Notes: generated from the sequence alone by a model not told the origin. Shown: positions 45,583 through 57,544, counted from the first letter of the stretch. The stretch: DNA of 64,000 nucleotides from Andrena cerasifolii (GCF_050908995.1 NC_135118.1:3720001-3784000), one strand, 5' to 3'. Translations and numbers: made by a program.

Positions 45583-46107
45583 ATGTTTTAAATTTTTTAA
45601 AAAAATTTTACGGTCGAAATTCCAACTTCATTATTTATATGTAAGTATGTATAGCAAGTTTCTGCATAAAGTTGTGCCACGGAAAGGGGACACAGCGAAT
45701 TGACGATTGATGGAATAAATATGGGGATGTCGTGAGAACAGAAAGGGTTTAAAATAACAGCAGGCTTGGTTGTTGGGAATCTACAGTCAAGGGGTGGGTT
45801 TATACACACTGTAGTATTTGGAAACTCTGGGCACATCTAGGCAGAGAAGCGTGTTCTGTCTGTAAATTACCTACTCTACCTGTAGTGATTGCTGTTGCCT
45901 CATGCACCGCTTGAGCGTGACGGTCACACAGTGCGACGCGTAATGGACAAAAGTATGAAAACTGAAATCTAAAACTCGTAGCTTATTATATCTTAAAATA
46001 CTAATAAAGGAGCGTAGATTCTAATACTACCCACAATTTTTACTGAATATTCTAATCTGTTGTCAAACGCGAGACTTGAAATTTATTCGAATTCTCGGTG
46101 CATTTCT
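45583..46107. other. no recognised feature
   Basis: Intron sequence. Nothing recognised. Confidence 0.35.
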
Positions 46108-46111
46108 TTAA

Positions 46112-46837
46112 GCGGGAAGCCCTATTTAGGACGCTAGAAATAAGGCGATCCATGCGAATTTTTTTCTAAGAAACTGTTAAGCGGATCTTTTACAAACTTT
46201 CAGGGTATTTTAGTTCACATTCAAACAATAAAAATTAATTTTTTCGTTACAAAGTGTTCGGTAGAAATGAAGATATAGGAGCACGTTTGTTAGTACTCGC
46301 GCGCCGGAGATGCAAATTTGCGATTGTAATGGTGGCCCCAATTCTTCCCTGAAATAAAAAAACCTAGGTTTTTCTTATTTCTAGTATAATTAAATTGTCG
46401 ATGGACCTATAACTTTGATAAATAAATTAAATTGAACAAGTCTTTTTCCATAAATAGTACGAAATATCTTGGAGAAGAATCGTAACTTTTTCTTTCAAGT
46501 CCCACCCATTTGCCAACTTTTAACTCTTTTCCCGTTTGTTAGGTTGATCGACAATATAATTGTACTAGAAATAAGAAAATCCTTGGTTTTTTTATTTCAG
46601 GGAAAAATTGGGGCCGCCATTACAATCGCAAATTTGCAACTCCGACACGCGAGTCCTAACGAACGTGTTCCTATATCTCCATTTCTACCGAACGCTTTGT
46701 AACGAAAAAATTAATTTTTATTGTTGGGATGTGAACTAAAATACCCTGAAAGTTTGGAAAAGATCCGCTCAACAGTTTCTCAGAAAAAAATTCCCAAGAA
46801 TCACCTTATTCCTAGCGTCCTAAATAGGGCTCCCCCC
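46112..46837. mobile_element. 726-bp TTAA foldback element
   Basis: Flanked by TTAA (46108-46111, 46838-46841). Ends carry AGCCCTATTTAGGACGC and inverse. Arms of about 290 bp include GGTGGCCCCAATT and AAATTGGGGCCGCC. No ORF. Confidence 0.78.
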
Positions 46838-46841
46838 TTAA

Positions 46842-47715
46842 TAGGGCTTCGTCGTCCAGAAAATCGAATTTGAAAATCTATCGGGTACGCGTGCACTTGA
46901 CTCATAAGTAATGATTCGATAGACCTTGGTGTATTTACACGTCTATTCTTGTAGCAGCTATCTTATCAATGCAAGGTAAGAAAAATATTCAATAAGACAA
47001 AATGTTTACCTCCTGAAACTTTTATTTCGTTATGTTAGAAATTTCTCAAAGTGTACTACACTGCTACGAATTTTTTCTAATATGTTCGCGTCTCTTACAA
47101 TTTCAAATGCAAGAACGATCATTTCCTTTATGAGTTTCTCCATCAGAAGTCCGAAAGAATTGCTCTTGGACAATACATACATACTTTATAAGTTTGCAAG
47201 AATCATTATATGTACAAACTTTAAGGCCGCTGTTCTCGAAACTACATTCTTCAAGATTGCAGGACTGATATCTCAGAAACTAATATACTTAGCTATCGAT
47301 TTTAAATTTCCAGAGATTATAGAAAATATTCTCCTCTGTTGTGTGAGCTACAACTATAACAATATCTAGGATAGCTTCTCTGTTATTAATAAAAATGACA
47401 AAAAAATTTGACGATTTTAACTTTAGAAATATTTTCTGAATTTTCAACATTCTATGTTTATTCTAATTCGAGCCGTAACTAAACTCCTACTGTACAAGAT
47501 TGTATTTCAGTCACTGTTCCAGCTCCTTTTATAAGCACCATTTTAGTATATTTTTAGGAAACTGTTGTTTGTACGAAGATGAAATAATTATTGTGTATTG
47601 TCCAGAAGCCAATAAACGTGTATGGAAAATTTGAGAACAATCCACTCAGTAGTTTGTTCTCTATAAATTCCTGAAAATACCCATGCTTTTCGGGCATCCG
47701 ATGGAGAAACCCCCC
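46842..47715. other. no recognised gene; possible remnant of another TTAA element
   Basis: No exon recognised. The right edge GAGAAACCCCCC next to TTAA (47716-47719) looks like the end of a further TTAA element sharing its target with 47720-48467. Its left end was not found. Confidence 0.35.
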
Positions 47716-47719
47716 TTAA

Positions 47720-48467
47720 GGGGTTATGCCTAGTCAGGCGGTCGAAAAGAGGCGAATATTTGTGAATTTTTTTTTGAAGAAGGGAAAGCGTATATTTTTA
47801 CAGAACTTTTTGCGTTTCAAAGAGCAACATTTGAAGAACATTTGGTAATTTTTTCGTAGAAAAATATTTACGTTTATAATAAAATAACATGCGACATCCA
47901 AGAAGCATTTTTAAAAATTTGGTTTTGCGGTGAGCATTGCCATTCGGAACTAGATTATCTAAAATCAAAAAACAAAAAAGATTTCGTTAGTATATTAATG
48001 TATCCTCAGGTTGACAGAGAGAATTTTCCGAAATATTAAGTTAAAACAACATGGCAGCTATTTAAAGTTGAAATCCTGATTTTTTCGCGGGATTTTTGCA
48101 CGGAAAAATCAGGATTTCAACTTTAAGTAGCCGCCATTTTGTTCTAAATTAATATTTCGGAAAATTCTCTTCGTCAATCGGAAGATATATTAATACACTA
48201 ACGAAATCTTTTTTGTTTTTTGATTTTAGATAATCTGGTTACGAATGGCAGTGCTCACCGCAAAACCAAATTTTTAAAAATGCTTCTTGGATGTCGCTTG
48301 TTATTTAATTATAAACTTAAATATTTTTCTACGAAAAAATTACCAAATGTTCTTTAAATGTTGCTCTTTAAAACGCAAAAAGTTTTGTAAAATTATACGC
48401 TTTCGCTTCTTCAAAAAAAATTCACAAATATTCGCCTCTTTTCGACCGCCTGACTAGGCATAACCCC
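47720..48467. mobile_element. 748-bp TTAA foldback element, family A copy 2
   Basis: Same length, ends and arms as 29517-30264, flanked by TTAA (47716-47719, 48468-48471). It is inserted at the downstream end of the transposase relic on its right. Confidence 0.86.
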
Positions 48468-48471
48468 TTAA

Positions 48472-48720
48472 GTGTTCGATACTCGTTATATTTTCGGAAT
48501 AGACTATCGATTTGACATGGCTCCATAAATAAAAGTCCCGAGGCGGCAAGTCTGGTGATGGCGGTGGCCAGGCTAGTATTCCTCCACGGCCAACCTAACA
48601 CTGATATTGCTCATTCAAAAAATGCGTTACTTGAAGACTGAAATGTGCTGATGTTCCATCATGATTTTCCCATTCATCTTCGTGAAAGAGTATTCTAAGG
48701 TACACCACGGTCAATCAAGG
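48472..48720 (-). pseudogene. mariner-superfamily transposase relic
   Basis: On the minus strand: WENHDGTSAHFSLQVTHFLNEQYQ, a stop, then VGRGGILAWPPPSPDLPPRD (landmarks only) and FYLWSHVKSIVY. The HDG.xAH ... WPPxSPDL ... DFxLWxxxK series is the catalytic C-terminal part of IS630/Tc1-mariner-type transposases. It contains a stop and is cut by the TTAA element at 48468. Confidence 0.75.
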
Positions 48721-49543
48721 CAACACTTATGGGCCAAGCGCACGCGTACTCGATGAATTTTCAAAATCAATTTTCTCGAAAACGCAGCCTTACCGAAAAA
48801 AAAGTTTATTCTTCATTATCGATTCATTTTTTTCTTGATGAATCACACGCTGCTCGCTAGTGCTACACTTTGTGGGACACCCTGTATGTGTTTATTTAGA
48901 TCCGTTCATGTACACTTCCGTCTATAAGTCACCGAAAGCTTGTTTGTTTAGAGCAAACTGATTATTTATTAGTTTATTCTGTTGCTCGTAAAGTGCTTCA
49001 AAGATCTGCACGAAGCATTAAAAAGAATTAGGAAACAAATAATGGAGCACAAATCGTGTTATGGCGTCCTTAACCCAATCGACAATTTGTGATGCGAAAT
49101 GGATAGAGAAATAAGTGAAACGTTTCCCAATTCGAAGAGGGAACTGTAGAAGAGGTTAGAAGAAGGTTGGGGAGATGAAAAAAATTAATCGAAAGGATAC
49201 TGCTATTAATTTAAGCAGCCATTTCCAAACAAGATGGGCACGATCAGAAGATTATAAACTATAAGATTCATTACTAACTTTTTGGTACTATTTTTAACAG
49301 AGAACTTAAAATAAATACATAGAGACGAAATCCCATTTGAGGGAAGTTATTCTACAATTTCGTCTTATTTCTACATGAGGATTCAGTATTTACTGATAAA
49401 TTACTAAAATACTTAGCGATTTTTGAAAATCGATTTTCTCGAGAACCAAGCCTCGGATGAAACAAATTTCGTTCCACGCTTTTGACTAATTTTTTAATAA
49501 AGCATCACCTCCTGCCCGCTTGTGCCGTGCTTTCGACCGCATC
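48721..49543. other. repeat-derived sequence, no gene
   Basis: Includes CACCCTGTATG near 48880 and ATCCTGTATAT near 49541, the type of end seen in these transposase-bearing elements. Two similar TTTTCTCGARAAC blocks are at 48770 and 49435. No ORF. Confidence 0.4.
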
Positions 49544-49904
49544 CTGTATATCAGGGGCGCACAGGGAGCCGTTTTTAGCGCCTAGCTGCGAGCAATCCGC
49601 CTGTCCCGTTGCTAAGGTTAGAATCGGCGAGGAGAACTGCAGTAGTTCAGAGAACAGCTGAGTTCAAGTCATACCAAATGCACGTACACTACTGCAGTTC
49701 GCCTCACCGATTCTAACCTTAGCAACGGCACAGGCGGCTTGCTCGCAGCTACCCATTCAGCACAACAATGTGGATGTAACGTTGCTGGGACGTTGCCGTG
49801 CAACATTGCACGGGGCGGACATAGAAGTATTGCTGCATAGTTGCATCAATGTTGCGGTGCAATATTGCACGGCAACGTTCCTACAATATTTCTGCAACGT
49901 TACG

Positions 49905-50170
49905 GCAACGTTTGGTAACGTTTCCACAATATTACAGCAACGTTTGGTAACGTTTCCACAATGTTACAGCAACGTTTGGTAACGTTTCCACAATGTTACA
50001 GCAACGTTTGGTAACGTTTCCACAATGTTACAGCAACGTTTGGTAACGTTTCCACAATGTTACAGCAACGTTTGGTAACGTTTATACAATGTTACAGCAA
50101 CGTTTGGTAACGTTTCCACAATGTTACAGCAACGTTTGGTAACGTTTCCACAATGTTACAGCAACGTTGC
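49905..50170. repeat. 32-bp minisatellite, about eight copies
   Basis: Unit AACGTTTGGTAACGTTTCCA followed by CAATGTTACAGC. It differs in period and sequence from the two 35-bp arrays in sister elements, but shares the AACGTT and TTGC themes. Confidence 0.93.
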
Positions 50171-50222
50171 GCCAGTATTGCGGCAACGTTCCTGCAATGC
50201 TGCCGCAATGTTGCTGCAACTA

Positions 50223-50537
50223 CCATTTGAACTTACAATATTTCCGTTGTTTGTAATGATACGAGAAAATGTCTAAGGAAAACAATGTTTGCTTCAGAGA
50301 GACAATTATTCTGACAGAGACGATTTTTGTCTCAAAGTTATATTTCCCGAAATTTCAAGATCATCGATGGTTTTTTTTTAATGGAATGACGTATTTTCAT
50401 TACTGTAACGTTATAGCCAATAGAAATACAAATTTAGCCATGTGTAATATGTTGTCCTTTTTGTCTAGCAATCAATTTTTTCCTGAGACATTTTCTCGTA
50501 TCATTAAAAACAACGGAGATACTTTAAGTTTAAATGT
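50223..50537. mobile_element. 315-bp foldback element within the compound
   Basis: ACCATTTGAACTTACAATAT at the left is inverted at the right (GACATTTTCTCGTATCATT ... AAGTTTAAATG). CACCCTGTATA follows. The left half alone recurs at 43324-43420. Confidence 0.65.
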
Positions 50538-50730
50538 TAGGTGAGTCACCCTGTATATTTTAATGCGTAGAATGACACATGGTGAAAGTTGTAGTACGTA
50601 CCTACTAGTGTTACAAAACCCTAATGGAGTTTGTCAAAATGAGTCTTCGTTTTTGAAGAAATTGAGTTTAAACTTTTGCACGGTAGGAGTATAAGTTCGA
50701 ATACGTTAGCATTCTTATCAATCAGTGGTT

Positions 50731-50805
50731 GTAGCTGCGGCGGTAAAGTGTTCACCTACGACGCTACAGGTCGCCGGTTCGAATCCCCCTTGAGGGAAAA
50801 GAATT
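50731..50805 (+). tRNA. tRNA-like segment (pseudogene or SINE head)
   Basis: GGTTCGAATCC at 50776-50786 is a perfect pol III B box. Upstream TAGCTGCGGCGG weakly fits an A box at normal distance. I could not fold a sound cloverleaf, so this is probably tRNA-derived repeat DNA and not a working tRNA. Confidence 0.4.
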
Positions 50806-51020
50806 TTCTTTGAGAAAAAGAAACACAAGAGCTTTATACTTCTATGATTCTGCCCGAAACGTTGCAGGAGGCGGACATAGAATTGTTACTGCACCCTTGC
50901 GGCAACGTTGCGTGCAACATTGCAATCTTGCACCGCAACCATTCTGTAACTTTGCTGCAACGAGAGTGTGCTGTATGGGTAGGCGCTAAAAACGGCTCCC
51001 TGTGCACCCCTGCTGTATAT

Positions 51021-51457
51021 GGAGATCACCGCGAATGCGTTAACTTGCGAACGGAGAAACAGACTCAATTAGGGATTCCCTCCAGTGGCGTGTGTCCAGG
51101 TGTATCCTGCACCACCCGCCAGGAACACAATGGAACTATTGCTGCCGCACAAAAAGTGTCTATTATCACACCTAGAAGCACCTTTCCTCAACCAAGCTCT
51201 GGCTCTTCCAATAGAATCCCCAGTTCTACCCAAGTGATTCATCCCACAGCCTCGGCTTGCCAAAATTCAGCTCATTCGGCACGTCCACCGAAAATATCGC
51301 GGCTTCCCCACCCAAGCGAACTACAGGCCTCCCCCAATTAAAGTCCGATGATAGATCGAGGCCTAACGACTCGCCAAGCAACCTATCGCCAGCAACGCAC
51401 CGCGACGGCTACCTCCTACTATTCAACGCGACAAGTGTAGAATCGAATGGTGCCTAC
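51021..51457. other. intron just downstream of the alternative exon
   Basis: Mixed single-copy sequence starting with the donor GTAGGC (minus strand). No recognised feature. Confidence 0.45.
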
Positions 51458-51856
51458 TTGCATCAGCAGGAAGAAGATTACCCACTGATAGTACTTGTGC
51501 TGTTTGACCAGGGGATGGGAGATATGACCATGCATCCCTGCCCCCTTGCTGTTCGAGACGCCAGGATAGGGCACCGCCTGGCCAAGGGTCTTGTTAAACG
51601 CGTGCACCATGCTGTAGGTGGTGTGAAGCCAGCAGAACGTCTCCAGGACGACCTTGTCCACGGAACCGGAAGCCTCGCAGTGGATGGGCGAGCCGGAAAT
51701 GCTCTTGCACGCGAGAGTCAGGCAGCCGCCGAGCAGAAGCGCCACCGTGGCGCGATAATGCAAACGGAATATCAGCGTGTCCTCGGAGATTCTCTGGACC
51801 TTGAACAAGGACCTCAGGGATCCAAACACGTCGATCATCTTCAGCAGCAGAGGCAT
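51458..51856 (-). CDS. shakB: alternative first coding exon of shakB (MIDVF-type N-terminal half)
   Basis: A second innexin N-terminal half inside the long first intron. It shows FRLHY before TM1, loop-1 cysteines in SPIHC and FCWLH, and KYYQWV, followed by the donor CAA/GTAGGC in phase 0. This is the same place and phase as the exon at 57986, so it can join 32376-32595 and give a 385-residue protein. Two in-frame ATGs lie six codons apart (51854-51856 and 51836-51838), both with A at -3; the second starts MIDVFGSL. An in-frame TAG at 51959-51961 closes the frame upstream, so the start is probably within this exon. Drosophila shakB is known to use alternative 5' exons, including a neural form with a short N-terminal extension. 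Equivalence to a particular fly isoform is inference. A less likely reading is a separate innexin gene whose other exons are missing. Confidence 0.86.
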
Positions 51857-53149
51857 TTTCTGTCGTCGCGGGCGGCTGGACGCCCTCGAGCGTCCCCGAT
51901 CCTCTTCGACGAGAAGGCAATCGTCCTCGCCCTCTTGCAAATCCGTTTTGGCACAGGACTACTGAATGGGCCAAGACGAATCCCACCGGAGTGATATATC
52001 GATAGTCGAATTGACCTGTCGCTGGGAGGTTTGCTGTTCTGATTTCAGAGACACTTGTTCAGGAACGTCGATGCTTGTCGCGTGGAATATCTCTTGGATA
52101 GGATGTCAGAGGCCAGAAGGATTAGTGTTCGTCACTGGGGACCGCCCGTGTCGCTCTCCTCGCCACGTTCCTCGCGATTCCCGTCACAAGACTCCATGAA
52201 ACCTGAACTCCGTGCTCGAGGAAGATAGGAATGCCTCACTGTGCACATGTTGGCCCACTTATTAATTTTGCATTCTTGAGGGGGAATTGAAGCTGGGTTG
52301 GATATTCGACTTATCCATTCCTCGCTAGAACTTCTCCGCTGTGTTTGCAGGAACTTGAAGTTGCCAGATGTTTTCATTCCATCCAGTCTATGCTCTCCAT
52401 CAAGCACACCACTAGGATAGTCGACAGCGTCTTTTGCAACTTCTCTTTTCCTTCTTTCTGCATCTTGAACGATGGTTTACACCCGGGGTAGAAAGACGTA
52501 GCTTCTTTCTCGGTTTTTAAGTTATCGAAGCACTGGGCACACAGTTTCACAGTAGTAAGAGGGAGTGTTTCAATGCTTGCTGGCGACACATTCAAGGGGG
52601 AAGAGGGACACGTCACGGTTTCGTGGAAGATAAAGGGGGAACGTGTAAATTAAACGGGGAACAAGCGACGAGAGTATTCGGACACGGTGACAGAGACACG
52701 TGGGGCACGGAAGCAAGCCGTCAGAAGACTGGAACGAACTTGAGAGGCATCCCTTGGCCTCGATGCTAAACACATAACTTATATGATCTTCTAAGTATCT
52801 TTCTCTTGTCGTGCGAGCGAAAGTTCGACAAAATATTGACGACCACGCTATTCTGGCGACGTACGTCGTTCCTATCTTGTAACGCTTCGAAGTTTAAAAG
52901 AAATTTAACAATTAATTAATAACAGAACCGTATACTCGAGGTTACTTTTACCCTAGACGTACATATTCTTGAATTTCATGATTTATAGGATAATGTAAAA
53001 GGCGCAAGTGGTCGTGCAATGAAAATATTTGGTCTGGTGAGTAACTTACTTCTTGCACTTTTACTAAACTACTGTCATTTATTGTCTGGATGAAGAAGAA
53101 ATGAACGTGGAAGAGCCGTCACTGCTCAATCTCTTGGTGAGTAGCTTAG
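51857..53149. other. unique region upstream of the alternative shakB exon
   Basis: About 1.3 kb with fairly even base composition and no recognised repeat, in contrast to the intron around it. Position suggests the 5' leader and promoter of the MIDVF-type transcript. The minus-strand frame next to the exon is closed by TAG at 51959-51961. No specific promoter element is identified. Confidence 0.35.
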
Positions 53150-53950
53150 GTACTTATATATATATTACTATATAGATAATCTATAGGTATATAAATTATT
53201 TATATATATATTTTATATATATATATATATATTATATATAGATTTTCAAATTTTCAGTTTAACCAAAGCTTAAAATAAAAAAAATTAAACTAAATCAATT
53301 AAATTATTAAATTATTTATATATATAATTAAATCAATTAAATTACTAAATTATTTATATATACAAATAATTTAATTGATTTAGTTTAATTTTTTTTATTT
53401 GAAGCTTTGGTTGAACTGAAAATTTGAAAATCTGGAATCCAATTTCTGGAGGGTATTGGATTCCTAGACTTATATATATATATATTGATCTATTTAAATT
53501 ATTATTGATAGATTTATGGAATATATTGAACTAAATTAATTATTAATTCGATGAACCCCTAAATAATCAATATATTAATAAATTCGAAAGATTTATTTAT
53601 AGATAATGGTATATCAATAGATAAATTTTGATTTATGTATAAATCATTTATATATTAATAAGCTTCTTGTTGTATAATTATCTCGTGATATATAAATAAT
53701 TTATATAATCATATGGTTCAAATGTATTTATTTAATGGAATATATATTTATTCATACACCTATTCATAAATATAAACGTATTTATATAAATTATTTGTAT
53801 TATAATAAGTTCATTATTGACTCCCCATCTTTTTAATATAAATATAATAATTTATATATAAATAGATGCTTAAATATGATATTAGTATATAAATTATTTA
53901 TATATAGATATCTATCTTATATAGTATTATATAGATAATCTATAGGTACA
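53150..53950. repeat. AT-rich low-complexity block with TATA runs
   Basis: Dominated by TATATA and TTATTTATATA. An inverted repeat at 53241-53430 (GATTTTCAAATTTTCAGTT against AACTGAAAATTTGAAAATC) stands out. Confidence 0.8.
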
Positions 53951-56179
53951 TAAATTATTTATAAGTACCTTTGGTACTCAAAGTATGGCCGTATTCCGTG
54001 GAGGTAGTGATAGACTCGAACGTACCGCGAGTATTTTTGTTTGAATGCGTACGATAAAATAAAGTGATACTATCATCGAAACAATCGCGTCTTGTATTTC
54101 ATAAGGCAATTCGAAGTTTCACAATCGCCATTCGTCAAACCAAACTGAAACCACGGAAGAAGATAAAATTCTATATTAAAAAATACAGAAAATTAACAAG
54201 CTCGTATGACGTAACTGTAGGCGGGCAGGGGAGAGGGCGGCGTCGTGCAAATTGATATCGTTGTTGTTGATTGAGATTTTGCTCGCGATACAGTCCTCTC
54301 TAAAACGAACGTTCAAGGAGACCCGCCGACAAGTTAGGATCGTGGCCTGGAAATCGGTGACGTTAATTTACCACCGATGACGCGGATTCGCCGTGGTAAA
54401 TATTAAAAATGGCTGCCGTTATGATATCGAGATTATTAAGGATTGGCGATCGGCCAGCGGCACTTGTTGTCGCGAAACGGACAGAAAGAGAAACGTCTGT
54501 CAAGAGCCCTGGTGGCGGAAAGAAGACGATGCATTCGGGTCATTGTCGCTCTATACTTAGACCACGGACCTGCCCGCCTTCAATTATGTGGATATGATTT
54601 AATTAATAGGAGGAGCGTTTGGGCTCGTTCCATCTCGGAGACCCCTGTAATTGGGAAACATCGTTCGGCTGGAAAATTTTGGATCGTTCGAATCTCATTA
54701 CCTCATCATGTGCCACACGATATTAGATCAGTCACCTGATTAACTACACGTCAATCATTCTCGACACCTTACGAATTTCTATTGCGCAGATGAAGAATCA
54801 CTGAGACCAGTTTCATGTTTGACGATTAATTAACGGAATAATATCTGCCATTCCTCGTCGTGAATTTTTCAATTAACAACGATTCATTGGGTGCTGACAA
54901 GGGATGTTGTACAGCTCGAAAATTGACGGTTTCGCAAATATTCACGGTGCCTAATATGAAAGCCCACAATGTCTTTGAGGAAGTGTTTTCACCGCTATAA
55001 CCGTTTTCATTGGCGAAACGAAACATGGTCGCGTTATTAGCACCAATTAAACTGCATTTCTGCGAAGCTTCAAATAAGAGGGTTGGAATTTCTTGCAACT
55101 TCCCAGTTGCCGGACATTCCTTGTGAATACGAAGGAGGTGTCTTCGTTGAAATACGATACAGTGAGTCGTGAAAGTAGTAGATCGATGCCGAGGCGACAG
55201 AAAAAAGATGTCCAAGCGCATCGAGAATAACATGCGTTCTACTTGAAGAGATCAGTTGAACAAGGTGAGGGTGGAGGAACGTCTTTGACCGAGCATCAAG
55301 GCGACGAGCACGACAGCGACCCTCGGCGACAAACTAACGGCTACGGATTTTAACGAGTTAATATGCTTAGGGTTTCCTTCTTGGCAATGAACTAGATATA
55401 AGCTTCTGTAAGCAGCGAGTAAATTCCTCGAGCCGTAGCCGCAACCAGTTTGCTCGTTACCCGGCTTTCCTCGTTGCCGAGTGTGTTTATAATTTCTGTC
55501 GATATGACTGAAAACGTCCACGGCCCTAATCCTCCATTCATGCCTTATTTGCTGCCAATAATTATTTTCCACCTCAAGGAGGGTGTATCGTTTATTTCAA
55601 CGAGAGATATCGTTGTTTCATAGAGAGAAAGTGTTGCGCAATATAATTTCCGCTGAGAAAGCCGTAGGGAAATGGATAAAGAAGAATGTACACCGGAAGA
55701 ACTGTTAGGGGGTAGGTTTAGTGAAAAATAAACTACTTATAAAATGTTCATGGTAAAATCAGGCAATACTCAGCTTGGGAGATGCGAATGTCCCGAATTT
55801 TCTTAAACCTGAATAACAGATTAAAAACATGTACATATGCAGCATTAACGAGACGTACAGTATATGTATCAGAGAGCTGATGTAGCAAAGACTCCTTTTC
55901 TTGTGCGATTTTTTGTGCAAATTAAGCTTTAATTATCTTTTCATGTCAAAGCATGGTGTGTTCAAAAACATTTGTATTTTGATCGCCCTCCTTTTGCCCC
56001 TACCGCACGAAATAAAAATTAACACTGAAAGTCGATGGATCGTAAAGGGACCTAGAAATGTACAGAAGGAAACAGAAAATCAGGGTACTTTAGCAGTCAC
56101 AAGATACTTTCAATTATGTACTACCTATATAGTCCTGGTTTCTTTATGGCTCACTAAATTCTTTAATCATATGACACCT
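53951..56179. other. shakB first intron, apparently unique sequence
   Basis: About 2.2 kb with even composition and no repeat that I recognise, lying between the two alternative first exons. It may contain regulatory sequence, but no motif supports this directly. Confidence 0.4.
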
Positions 56180-56183
56180 TTAA

Positions 56184-56850
56184 GGGTAATAGGCAGTCGT
56201 TTCTGTCTAAAATTAAGCATTTCTGTTTCAATTAATTACAAAGAAACAAATTGAAACTGAGACCTCTTCTTTGACATGAAGTTTATTAACATCATAAGCT
56301 TTAAAAAAATTGTTTGTGGAGTCAAAAATATGCATTATATGTGACACTACAGATGGATCATTAAAGAGGCTTTTTAAAAAAAGTTTCTTTTCTTTTGCAG
56401 TGATAACTCAAAAACGGAGGTTCCAATTGATTAAAAAAAAATCGAGCATCTTCACAAAATGTGTAGTTTCGGAGCAGACCTAAATTAAAGTTAATGAAAA
56501 CTTTTATTCTTTATAAAATGAAACTAAAACCCCATTGACAGCCCACTGATGTTTTCATTAACCTTAATTTAGGTCTGGTCTGAAACCACACATTTTGTGA
56601 AGATGCTCGAAATTGTTTTGAATCGTTTGGAATTTCCATTTTTGAGTTATCACTGCAAAACAAAAGAAACTTTTTTTATAAAGCCTATTTAATGATCCAG
56701 CATGTTTTTGACTAAACAAACAAGTTTTTTAAAACTTATGATGTTAATAAACTTCATGCCAAAAGAACAAGTCTCAGTTTCAATTTGTTTCTTTGTAATT
56801 AATTGTAACAGAAATGCTTAATTTTAGACAGGAACGACTGCCTAGTACCC
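56184..56850. mobile_element. TTAA foldback element, family C copy 2
   Basis: Between TTAA 56180-56183 and 56851-56854. It begins GGGTAATAGGCAGTCGTTTC and ends with the inverse. The right TTAA is shared with the next element. Confidence 0.82.
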
Positions 56851-56854
56851 TTAA

Positions 56855-57544
56855 GGGGTCATGCTCAGTCAGGAGGCCAAAAAAAGGGTGGTCTTTGGAA
56901 ATTGTTTACTCAAAAGCTATAACACATTTCTCAAAAAATCTTTTTTCCTTTTAAGGATTGCATCTAGTACCGTGCATCGTAATTTTTTTATTTAAAAATA
57001 TTTAGCAATAACTAAGTTATTGTCTATCACTCGAAGGTTCTTTATTAAGAAAAGGCTTCTGATATCTGAAATAAAAAATTCAAAAGAATTTACTTATTAT
57101 ACTGTATTGTCTAGTATTTGAACGAAGTTTTTTTTCGAAATATTGATTTGGAAAAAAATGGCTGATGTTTAAAGTAAAAGTTTCAATTTTATCATAAATC
57201 TTGCCTGATTTTCGTCAATTAAAAGAAAACTAAGCATCGGATAAAAAAATCCTTCGTTCAAATACTAGATAATATAATATAATAAGTAAATTCTTTTGAA
57301 TTTTTTATTTTAGATCGACTTTCGAGCAGCAGTGGTCACCGCAGAAGCCTTTTTTTAGAGAACCTTCGAGTGATGGACAATAACTTAGTTATTAACAAAT
57401 ATTTTTAAATAAAAAAAATACGATGCACGGTACTAGATGCAATCCTTAAAAGGAAAAAAAAAATTTCAGAAATGCGTTATAGCTTTCGAGTAAAAAATTT
57501 CCAAAGACCACCCTTTTTTCAGCTTCCTGACTGAGCATAACCCC
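56855..57544. mobile_element. TTAA foldback element, family B copy 2
   Basis: Starts GGGGTCATGCTCAGTCAGG after the shared TTAA. The right end AGCATAACCCC is followed by TCAA, a mutated target copy (57545-57548). Confidence 0.8.

Larger units (their letters stand above)
49752..50979. mobile_element. GCAAC-rich TA-target element inside the hAT-like element
   Basis: Ends CCCATTCAGCACAAC and GTGTGCTGTATGGG, flanked by TA (49750-49751, 50980-50981). The related sequence at about 629-634 is uninterrupted (GCAGCTAGGCGC), which confirms the borders. It contains the 32-bp array, a foldback (50223-50537) and a tRNA-like segment. Confidence 0.8.
49552..51012. mobile_element. 1,461-bp hAT-like compound element
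   Basis: Ends CAGGGGCGCACAGGGAGCC and inverse GGCTCCCTGTGCACCCCTG, flanked by perfect 8-bp duplications CTGTATAT (49544-49551, 51013-51020). The hAT part itself is only about 230 bp (49552-49751 and 50980-51012). The rest is the TA-target GCAAC element. It ends 445 bp from the alternative shakB exon. Confidence 0.88.

Noticed and set aside
50731..50805. Functional tRNA gene
   Set aside because: The B box is perfect, but the A box is poor and I could not form acceptable acceptor and anticodon stems. Kept only as a tRNA-like segment.
51857..51940. Extending the alternative shakB exon coding region upstream of 51856
   Set aside because: The frame stays open to 51940, but no ATG occurs before 51856 and TAG closes it at 51959-51961. 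The conserved innexin N-terminus starts later.
51257..51994. 245-codon plus-strand open frame
   Set aside because: It is the antisense of the alternative innexin exon, whose minus-strand frame has clear family motifs and a donor site. The plus frame has no recognisable protein.
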